64,000 bases of DNA from Cristatella mucedo (Eukaryota; Bryozoa; Phylactolaemata; Cristatellidae), in contig WPIO01000011.1 in the NCBI GenBank assembly GCA_009760855.2, positions 4,268,501 through 4,332,500 of the forward strand. Reading direction: 5' to 3'. The position numbers were made by a program, and so were the translations under genes. A model generated the notes under the pieces. The model made no database searches and was not told where the DNA came from. It saw nothing but the letters and a program-made list of their open reading frames with translations. Position 1 is the first letter of the stretch. Every line of letters starts with the position of its first letter. Shown piece by piece: positions 31,418 to 54,639 of the stretch.

Positions 31418-32017
31418 GTGGGTAGCTATGGTAGAATTGGGCATGGGAGGATAACTGGCGGAAAATATCATGGTTCTGGCGTACTTGATAAGATTATTTA
31501 TGGTGTTGGTAAAGCAACGCCAGTACTTACTAGACTAACTGGACTTAGCATGAATATTGCCAACAAAGGAATTGAAATGCATCAAGCAAGAAAATTACCT
31601 GAGTTGCAGACGAAGAAAGAAAAGATTGACCAGGAGTATGCTAATAAACGTAGATATCTTGATGACAAACTTGATGAGGAAAGAAGAAAGAAAGAACTTG
31701 AGTATGAGTTGGAGAAACGTAAAAAAGAAGAAGATAATGATCGAAAAATAAAAGAAATGGATCTGGAGATAAAACGAGCAATGCTTGGTAAACTTAAACC
31801 AAAAAGCAAAAAGAAATACAAAGCAAAGATGGAGGACTCTGAAACTGAGGATTATTCAGAAACATTAAAGGAGAATGATGCTAAGGCATACCAAGAAATA
31901 GAAAGAGTTATAAAAAAATCTTCTGTTCCTGCTAATATGCCTGCTCCAAGAGCTGGTGGATATGGTGGATATATGAAAAAAATTGGTGCTCGTTTATACA
32001 TTCAGAATAAGAAATAA
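31418..32017 (+). CDS. Gly-rich coiled-coil protein, start codon mutated to GTG
   Basis: About 199 residues. The Gly-rich basic N-terminus (GRIGHGRITGGKYHGSG) is followed by a short hydrophobic helix. A strongly charged coiled coil (about residues 60-125, Glu/Lys/Arg heptads) and a Gly-rich C-terminus complete it. The frame starts after a TAA at 31409-31411 and has no ATG before GTG 31418, which sits where the other genes of the element have ATG after TATAG. GTG is not a normal animal start, so the start is probably decayed. Function is unknown; an internal virion protein is one idea. Confidence 0.6.
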   Translation: MGSYGRIGHGRITGGKYHGSGVLDKIIYGVGKATPVLTRLTGLSMNIANKGIEMHQARKLPELQTKKEKIDQEYANKRRYLDDKLDEERRKKELEYELEKRKKEEDNDRKIKEMDLEIKRAMLGKLKPKSKKKYKAKMEDSETEDYSETLKENDAKAYQEIERVIKKSSVPANMPAPRAGGYGGYMKKIGARLYIQNKK

Positions 32018-32044
32018 ATTTTTACTTTTTTATATAGAGAAGAA

Positions 32045-32890
32045 ATGGAAAGTGCACCGATTGACTCGATACTCGAACTAGGCGATCCTAGCTTTCCTAA
32101 TTATAAAATTAAAGATTATCAATTTCGAGAGTTTTATCAGACAAATGGAAATGAAACAGATAATATTGCAAGTAAGGTTGTAACATTTACTGTTCCTGGT
32201 GAACAGCAAACATGTTATGTTCTATCGAACGCATATCTTTCTTTTACTTGAGGGTCAACTTGCATCACCTGGTCCTAGTGAGGCAAATCCTATAACGTAA
32301 TTAAAAAGAAGTCTCGCTGCTGGATTTGTTAACAATGCTGGAGCGTGGTTGTTTAGTAGTATGAGAATTAGACTTGGTGCTGAAGAAATTGAAAGCCTTC
32401 CGCTAAAAGAAGGAGTTGGCTCTGTCTCGACACTTATGGGTCTTCTATGCTATCCTGGTGATTACAATAGAACTGAAGGTCTTGCAATTGGCTGGAAAAA
32501 AAGATGAAGCAAGTTCAATTGATGATATTTACTTAAATCTTAGTTCATATGTCAGTCCAGCTGCTTCTGGAGTAAAAATAACAAATGGACATACTTGTTC
32601 TAATTTTGGTTTCATGTATAGAAGAGCTACTATAAATAATATTGTTAATAGCAATAATGGATCTTTTAGTATTGCTCATCCTCTATCACGGATTTCTGGT
32701 TTTTGTGCTGACATGAATAAAATTCTTTGTAATATTCCTTTTATTCTTGAAATGACTCGTGTTGGTGGAAATGATTATGAGGCTATTATGACAGGTGCAA
32801 CTGGACTTGCTACAAATACTGCAAATACTGTTTTCACTAGAGCATTTACATCTACTAGTAATCCTGCAATAGCTAATGGAGATGGTGAAA
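32045..32890 (+). pseudogene. Major-capsid-like protein, N-terminal part only
   Basis: ATG 32045 follows TATATAGAGAAGAA. Landmarks across three frames are FREFYQTNG, KVVTFTVPGEQQ, a helix-strand block with WLFSSMRIRLG, YLNLSSYVSP, and HPLSRISGFCADMNKIL followed by LEMTRVGGNDYEAIM. The last block resembles the PLS..FGF..D..K.....ELILTRS region of Polinton double jelly-roll major capsid proteins. Frameshifts at about 32250 and 32500 and a stop near 32299 break it. At about 280 codons it is roughly half the usual length. After about 32890 the sequence turns into the fibre-like gene, so the C-terminal jelly roll seems deleted. Confidence 0.65.
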
Positions 32891-33416
32891 AAGAAATCTG
32901 GAGATACAATGACTGGAGATTTAAATATGAACAATTTTGCTATTGCTTCTACATATTGGAATTCTAGTGTTACTACACCAACAGTTCTTCCTGGTGACTT
33001 TTGTTTTACTTATGGTGGATTAAAACGAGATGTGTTATTGAAGAATTCTCCTGCTACAACAAGTTTAAATATGAATAATAACTCTATAATCAATGTTGCT
33101 AAGCCTGTTAATTCTTCAGATGCTGCAACGAAATCATATGTTGATAGAACCGTTAAAAAATAACAGAAGTTGTTGTGCTTACATTTAATCCTAAAGCAAT
33201 GAGTTATATTATTAATATTTCTGCTACATATTCTTGGTCAAATAAGAATAGTCCTCCACTAATAATACTAATGCAATGGTGGTTGGATCGTCCAACTGTA
33301 TACAACTAAAACCTAGCAGCGATATGACAATAGTATCAGGAGATATACGTGCTATAAATGCATCACCAACTGGAACTGATTTTAAGTATTACGCATACTT
33401 TACAAAATTCCGATAG
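32876..33416 (+). pseudogene. Fibre-like protein with phage tail-fibre motifs
   Basis: The frame starting near 32876 reads SGDTMTGDLNMNNFAI and later NNNSIINVAKPVNSSDAATK and YVD. These are the classic repeats found at the head-proximal part of many phage tail fibres. After an in-frame TAA at 33161 coding signal continues in other frames (SYIINISATYSWS, then LKPSSDMTIVSGDI), ending TKFR and TAG at about 33414. The C-terminal beta-rich part would correspond to a fibre tip. Frame breaks are near 33163 and 33272. Attachment function is inferred from the motif only. Confidence 0.6.
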
Positions 33417-33460
33417 AATATTATTATGTTGATAACCTAGGAAATATGAAAGTTAATTTA

Positions 33461-33907
33461 TTAATTTCTTACATAAGTACCTGAAAAATATAAATGGACT
33501 AGTAGAACAATTAATTCTTTAAATTTTGTTGCTTTACGTTTTCCTTTTACTTGCGGAAATAGTTTTAATATATGCATTATTGATTCGTGTTCTAAACAAT
33601 GATGATTGCAGAATAACTCGGAACACCTTTTTTTAAAGTGCTTCTTTGCTAAGCAATATTTCTTTGTAGGTCTTTGTTTAGAATACTTATTCTTTTCGTA
33701 ATAACAATCTGCACAAATGATTATTTTTTTATTTCTTAAAATACCACAATCGAATTCTGTTTCTGTACTATCTAAATCGCAGATATCGCAACGCATTTTA
33801 TGCTTTAACTTTAGCCTTCGTTTAACCTTTTTGCAAACTGGATGACCTGACTCTAAGTATTCAAGTTCACTAAACGATGTCGAGCAAGTATCACAAAATA
33901 TTTCCAT
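33461..33907 (-). CDS. Cys-rich, probably zinc-binding protein
   Basis: 148 residues, intact, from ATG at 33907 (minus). Cys pairs CDTC, CDIC and CADC and a later CNHHC, with further Cys and His, suggest two or more zinc-binding modules. Basic stretches (KKVKRRLKLKHK, KGKRKATK) suggest nucleic acid binding. Its start lies 9 bases from the integrase start on the other strand, and both share the motif TTCTATAGA. I do not recognise a family. Confidence 0.7.
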   Translation of the reverse strand: MEIFCDTCSTSFSELEYLESGHPVCKKVKRRLKLKHKMRCDICDLDSTETEFDCGILRNKKIIICADCYYEKNKYSKQRPTKKYCLAKKHFKKRCSELFCNHHCLEHESIMHILKLFPQVKGKRKATKFKELIVLLVHLYFSGTYVRN

Positions 33908-33919
33908 TTCTATAGAATG
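33905..33919. promoter_or_regulatory. Divergent TTCTATAGAA start element
   Basis: CATTTCTATAGAATG is almost palindromic and contains the start codons of the Cys-rich gene (CAT on plus) and the integrase (ATG) separated by only nine bases. Any promoter for either gene must overlap the other's coding start. Confidence 0.45.
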
Positions 33920-34795
33920 TCATTTTTAACTCTTAATGAAAGAAAAAAGGAAGGGAAATTTAATCCAGACTCAGATATAAGCCAGATATTCAAGCCAAGA
34001 CCGAAAGTAATTCCAAAAGGTTTCTTTAATACTGTTGAACCGAATGAAAATCATCAAGCAGACATTTTGTATATGCCAAATGATTCTGGATACAAATATG
34101 CTTTGAGTGTTATTGATGTTGCTAGCAGGTATAAAGACTCAAGACCACTTAAAAAAGTCTTCTAAAGAAGTAGCACAAGCTATAACAGATATTTATACAA
34201 AAGTTTATTGAAATGGCCAAAGAAGATAACAGTAGATCTTGGATCTGAGTTTAAAGAAGAGTTCATGACAGAAATGAAAAGACATGAAACACAAGTAATA
34301 AAAGCTACTAGTAAAAAGAGTGTTGCACTTGTTGAAAGAATGAATAGAACTGTAGCAGAAAGAGCCTTTATTGCACAATATGAGAAGGAATTAGAAAACA
34401 TTAATAATGGAAATTACACTAGAAATAAAGAATGGATTTATAATTTACCAAAGATTATTTATTATCTAAATAATAGCGTTACAAGATCAATTGATGAAGA
34501 ACCTGCAAAGGCGATAAAAAAAGAATCAGTAAAACCAAATATACCAAAATATCATAGAAAAGTTGGAGAACAAAAAAAATTATTAGAACTTGGAACAACT
34601 GTTAGATATTTACTAGAACCAGGTGAAGGAGAAGATGAAAAAAGAAGAAGAGCTACAGATCCGATATGGAGTTTGACTAAACATCTAATTATTAGAATAA
34701 TTGTATTGAAAAAACAACCGGTTAGATTTTGGATAAATGATGTCAAAAGGAGCTTTGTTAGAGAGCAGTTGCAAGTGATTAAACAGAAGGAGTAG
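33917..34795 (+). pseudogene. rve-type integrase of the Polinton
   Basis: Retroviral-type integrase that inserts the element. Visible in order: an N-terminal basic segment; QADILYMP with the first catalytic Asp; YKYALSVIDVASR; VDLGSEF with the second Asp at 34235-34237; and LVERMNRTVAERA with the catalytic Glu, 32 residues after the second Asp. A Lys/Glu-rich C-terminus and TDPIWS follow. The frame is lost near 34155 and regained near 34207, with coding signal KKSSKEVAQAITDIY between, so two compensating indels inactivate it. Everything downstream of 34208 is open to the stop at 34793-34795. Confidence 0.88.
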
Positions 34796-35182
34796 TTGCT
34801 CTTTGTGAACTTTCTGCTATAATATCGTCAAACTCTTCTTTTGTAACTACTTTATCGGATAAAGCATCTGTTATTTTTGAAATAAACTCTGTGTTAGAAT
34901 TAAGAGTAAATCTTTTTCTTTTATCTATTTCAACTAAAACACCATCAACTGCCATTAGCATTGCTGTTAGTGCTGAGAGAGCGGAGGTTACATTAGTTAT
35001 ACCTGGATGTGTGTGAACAAGCGTTGTAGAAACTGTAACTCCTAAAGCTACTAGTATATTTACGATTTTAATTATATATCTCTCTCTTGTTAGCTGAGTT
35101 AGACACAATCTAACTTTAATGTTATATGCAACTACCTCATCATATTTTTGAAGAACAAATTCTTTTTTCTTAAATCTGCCGT
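34779..35182 (-). pseudogene. Small two-helix membrane protein, decayed start
   Basis: The clear open frame reads TRERYIIKIVN, then two hydrophobic segments (about IVNILVALGVTVST and LTAMLMAVDGVLV). A charged C-terminus (ISKITDALSDKVVTKEEFDDI) follows. It has no ATG. Upstream on the minus strand, at 35182, ACG follows TATAGGAAA, exactly where ATG would be expected, and one more indel separates that start from the body. The layout of paired membrane helices plus a short acidic C-terminal helix is reminiscent of SLATT-type proteins, but this is not shown. It overlaps the integrase end by 17 bp. Confidence 0.55.
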
Positions 35183-35210
35183 TTTCCTATAATTATTGAA
35201 AGTTTTTTTT

Positions 35211-35441
35211 TCAAACCCATCCTGGATATAAATCTGCATACTCATCAATATAATCAACAAAGACCTCACTCATTACACATGAGTTTCTGCAAAGATAATA
35301 AATTAATTCTTCTAATTGGTCAGTACTCTTTGGATGTCTAGGCTTCAATCCACCAAATTTCTCAACAGCAGCAACCTTTAGCCTTCGAATATAGTCTTGA
35401 TATTTTTCACCAATTTGTCTATTATATTTTTCATCACTCAT
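35211..35441 (-). CDS. Small conserved-looking Polinton ORF
   Basis: 76 residues from ATG at 35441 (minus), right after CATATAGAA. It is intact, helical and charged, with a RRLKVAAVEKFGG segment and an aromatic C-terminus. There is no recognisable domain. It is the gene nearest the right TIR. Confidence 0.55.
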   Translation of the reverse strand: MSDEKYNRQIGEKYQDYIRRLKVAAVEKFGGLKPRHPKSTDQLEELIYYLCRNSCVMSEVFVDYIDEYADLYPGWV

Positions 35442-35469
35442 TTCTATATGAAGTAAAAAAGATATTTAA

Positions 35470-35710
35470 TTCAAATTGTTTTACTATAATATACAAATAT
35501 TTGAAAACAGATATCCTATAGTCTTACAAGACTTTAACGAGTTCGAGTGATAACGAGAACGAGTGTGATGATTTGTTTTTTCACTATACGATGTTTTTAT
35601 TTTTGAAACAAGCGCTTTTTTCATTTTACAACGTTTTTTGTTTTGAAACGAGTTCGAGTGTTAACGAGAACGAGTTGAAAAAATAAAAATGTTGTAAAAG
35701 GGAAAAAGAG
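35470..35710 (-). repeat. Right terminal inverted repeat of the Polinton
   Basis: Inverted copy of 24911-25148 with a few differences, ending ...GTTGTAAAAGGGAAAAAG. It has the same internal palindrome about GTTAAC. Confidence 0.92.
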
Positions 35711-35808
35711 CGCAATAAGAAGACAACCAATAGAAATCACTAACGGCACCCAGTTGGACATGACCTTGTCTCACTCTGTTCCCGGAGATGATATACTGAG
35801 ATACAAAT
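35711..35808 (+). promoter_or_regulatory. 98-bp segment between Polinton and P450-2 start codon
   Basis: All that remains of host sequence upstream of the P450-2 ATG before the transposon terminus. I see no clear TATA box. Whatever promoter P450-2 uses must lie here, inside the Polinton end, or further upstream across the element. Confidence 0.5.
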
Positions 35809-51747
<15,939 letters not shown>

Positions 51748-51814
51748 CGGTCTTCTGGACGGTGGTGTATGCATGAGCGCCAGCACCCGTGCGTGTCTAT
51801 GCAGCTCAAATATA

Positions 51815-52085
51815 TGTAATGTAATGTAATGTATCTCCGTCAGTAACTCCACAAAGTCATAAAGACCATGTGGGTGTTACGCAGGAGAGTTTTGTATAGC
51901 GAACTCACAGCCTAAGCGGCTTTCGGTACGCATTCGGTAGCCAACAGACTTCGTCTCACGCGAAACAAAGAGAAAGTGGGAAGCATAGCAGAGTTAGGAG
52001 AGCAGTTGAGGTAGTGAGTAGCATAGAAGTAGCAGCTCAGGACCGCTGAAAAAGATGTGCCGTAGTCGGCAGTTGGAGAGTAGAT
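51815..52085 (-). mobile_element. LINE-B 3' fragment just downstream of P450-2
   Basis: (ATGTA)n, then the reverse complement of the LINE-B 3' segment. It starts about 70 bp after the P450-2 stop, so it probably supplies part of that gene's 3' UTR or terminator region. Confidence 0.85.
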
Positions 52086-52512
52086 GTCGTGCCGAAGCCT
52101 GTGTTCCGACGGTCTCCGTCGTTTTTCAGCCGTTTTTTTCAGCGAGCTCCGCCCTCGCAACGTTCCGTCATGCTGGCTTATTGGTTTGAAAAATATATAT
52201 TCTCTTTCCATGTTATGTGAGTCTTTTCACTTTTCGATAATGCAGTTGTGATGCAGCTTAGCCCACCAGTTTCCAGCAAAATCTACAGAGATAACAAAGA
52301 AATTATCATGTAGCTAAGCGTTGAGCCGGAGTTATGAATTGCTTATGATGATAATAATGAGACTAAAATAAAGATGAGAATATCAAAATAAAGAAAAGAT
52401 GATGAAAAGAAAGATAAGAATAAAGATAACAAAGACCTGTTTAAAGTTATTCTGATTGCTATTTGACCGTAGCGCGTAAGAAATTACGTGTCTATGGATA
52501 TCTAAACGCTTA
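52086..52512. other. Unassigned segment
   Basis: AT- and AAAGATAAGA-rich sequence between LINE fragments; nothing recognised. Confidence 0.35.
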
Positions 52513-52716
52513 TCGCTTCGGGCAGCTGGGTCCCCCACGGCAGCGGCTGCCGTAGCTACGCCGGCGGCTAGTTACCTGCTTGTTAGTTATGATCGTCAGC
52601 AGCTGTTATCGCTTCGTCATCGTAGATCAAATGCATTCCTAGATATTAATGTTGTTGCTAAGATTCATGAACTATGCATTAAAAAAGAAAAGCACCCCGT
52701 AGCCGCCGTGGTGGAC
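52513..52716 (+). mobile_element. 5' fragment of LINE-A
   Basis: Matches 19541-19744, near the start of LINE-A's long frame (CGCTTCGGGC, then GATATTAATGTTGTTGCTAA). It is the only other copy in the window that contains this 5' region. Confidence 0.88.
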
Positions 52717-52800
52717 TAATAATTCAATAATAATACACATGATATAGCACCCTCTGAGAACTCAGTCTCTTTCTAGACACTTTAAATTTGCTGCAAAGGA
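52717..52800 (-). mobile_element. Inverted LINE-A 3' tail joined to the 5' fragment
   Basis: ATAATAATA followed by GCACCCTCTGAGAACTCAGT is the reverse complement of a LINE-A tail, directly abutting a forward 5' fragment. Confidence 0.72.
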
Positions 52801-53239
52801 GCTTGAATATCACGAACGGATATCGTAGGGCTAGACAGGAAAGAAGAGCATGTCATCTCGTCATCGGTAGTTGAACCCACAACCTCTGAAGTTTTAGAGG
52901 AGGAAAGATTTACCCTGTCACGCAATTCAATCTACGCGATCCTTGTCTTCGCGCCTTAATATACGCCCGAAGCAGAACTATTATGCATGACACTGTATTA
53001 TTGTCTTGACGTAAGTCAGAGGTCACTCATCATCGCTGTGGCATGGCACTCGCTGCGATTGGTGACCTACGAGTCAGTGTAGCTGCTCTACTGTTAGCTA
53101 TAACTGTTAGCTTATTTATCGTCTGCCACTTCACTGAGGACTTGTCAACTGGCAGTGCATGCTGTCGAACCATACCTTCGCGGATGACTTGATTGGTTTA
53201 GAGGGCGTTGGTTAGCTGATTCAACGGCCTAATTTATGT

Positions 53240-53375
53240 AGCAGCAGAAGAGCTTTAATGGCTGTCACCACCGCTAGCAGTAAGCACTGAATGATCGCCC
53301 ACTGCAGGACTCTAATCCACGACGTCGGGTGGTCGAGAGGGAGCACCTTGTTCCTGGGCTATGACCCAAGTAAGC
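53240..53375 (-). mobile_element. SINE-B
   Basis: Reverse tRNA-like head with B-box complement GACTCTAATCC (diverged) and body AGAGCTTTAATGGCTGTCACC. Confidence 0.58.
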
Positions 53376-53989
53376 CAGTTAGTTAGACCGTGCAGCTACG
53401 GTGGACCACGGTGGAGCGTAAGCCTTCGTATATCGGGTGTTTTGATGTATTGGGTATTTTTTCGATTGGGCATTGCTGCTTTATGTATTATTACTGCACA
53501 TCGCAGCTCGGTGCGACCACGATTGCAGTGGTGCAGGCCACACTCGATATTAAAGTTGGGAGAGAACCGACCTGCTGCTAGGAAAGCTCTACTTAAGTTT
53601 CGTATTAGTCGAGCCTAGAGTGCGGTTTCGCAGACTGGCCTGGGTCCTGAGCATTGGCTGACTATGCGTTGATTGAGGTGGTCATTCTTTTTATAATCTG
53701 TGATTGCCATCTTGGAGCATATAATTGCTGTCATTTTCTGCAGAGCTGCTGTGGCGACTGCTTGTATCCTGAACTTGTATCTAGGTTTGTAGCAATGCTG
53801 CCCCATTTAAGCCAAAAAAGACATGCCTCCATCGACAAGCCCATGGTTAGGTTCAACTCTTCCTCTAGAAGGTGCCCTTAACTTTAATTATCGGCCATAT
53901 CCTGGCTTGTACCGATGAAGGTCGATTGTCTGAACCAACTGGTTGGCTGCTACCGATATTGTACGAACCGCAGGGTTGCGTCAGCATTG
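53376..53989. other. Unassigned segment
   Basis: No gene or repeat recognised. Confidence 0.35.
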
Positions 53990-54160
53990 AAAAAATACTA
54001 GCTGATTATACAGCCTCTTTTATATAGTGACAGAAGAGCCTTACGGCTATCACCACCGCTTGCAGCCGTGACAAAGGATCGCCCACCCCAGGATTCGAAC
54101 CCATGACCTCTGTAGCGAGGTCGTGAAAAGCAACCGCCTTAACAATCCCCCACCCCGTTC
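53990..54160 (-). mobile_element. SINE-B
   Basis: Carries GGATTCGAACCC (B-box complement) and the body CTAGCTGATTATACAGCCTC, closely matching 37808-37982. Confidence 0.72.
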
Positions 54161-54318
54161 GTTGCATATCCGGTGTCGATTAGCAATTCACTTATGTACA
54201 ATGCACGAATGCTGATGTGACCAGGGATACTGTGCCGTCAGCACATGCAGATTTGTGAAAATAATGACAGCTGCCGGCGTTCATCGTTTAATACTGGTTA
54301 GGCGGCCAAGTTGAAAAC

Positions 54319-54480
54319 AGCCGCTCTGGTTTGGCCCAGGGGTTAAGGCACTCGCCTTCGACGGCAGAGGTCAAAGTAAATACATTTGAGGTCTGAGGCT
54401 CAAGCCCTACTGCATATGCGAAGCGCCTGGATAGAGATTCAGTACTGCTAGGGTGCTATACAAAGAGGAAATATTTGTAG
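54319..54480 (+). mobile_element. SINE-A
   Basis: tRNA-like head GGTTTGGCCCAGGGGTTAAG, GGCTCAAGCCC B-box variant, and LINE-A-like tail AGCGCCTGGATAGAGATTCA. Confidence 0.78.
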
Positions 54481-54639
54481 ATTATTTGTTTATATAACGG
54501 CCTCTGGCGGACGCCTAAATAAACGCAGTGCTAGGATTTTACCAATGAGTTCAGAAATTGGCATTGATAAGAAGGAAGTGGTAAAACCACTGCCTTCAAA
54601 GTCGATTGGAAATCGTGGCTTGCACAGCCGGTTGGTTAT

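Larger units (their letters stand above)
24911..35710 (+). mobile_element. Polinton/Maverick-type element, 10.8 kb, degenerate
   Basis: A self-synthesising DNA transposon and virus-like element. It is defined by about 240-bp terminal inverted repeats, protein-primed DNA polymerase B, rve integrase and virion-like genes. Order: left TIR, polymerase, orphan piece, three penton-like genes, coiled-coil gene, capsid gene, fibre-like gene, Cys-rich gene (minus), integrase, membrane protein (minus), small ORF (minus), right TIR. It is strikingly AT-rich against its flanks. Typical Polintons are 15-20 kb and also encode a packaging ATPase and a cysteine protease; neither is visible here, and several genes are broken, so this copy is dead or depends on others. 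A clean 6-bp target duplication was not found. Confidence 0.92.

Noticed and set aside
25197-34795. Alternative genetic code for the Polinton, given many in-frame stops
   Set aside because: Breaks use all three stops at unrelated residues and are mixed with frameshifts. One gene (29790-30641) is fully open in the standard code.
24911-35710. Bacterial or phage contamination as source of the AT-rich island
   Set aside because: It has TIRs, polymerase and integrase typical of animal Polintons, no Shine-Dalgarno pattern, and is embedded between host repeats and a P450 gene.
35566-35720. Exact six-base target-site duplication at the Polinton ends
   Set aside because: CTCGCA on the left and AGCGCA on the right agree only in part, and the exact border is uncertain because of the left extension.
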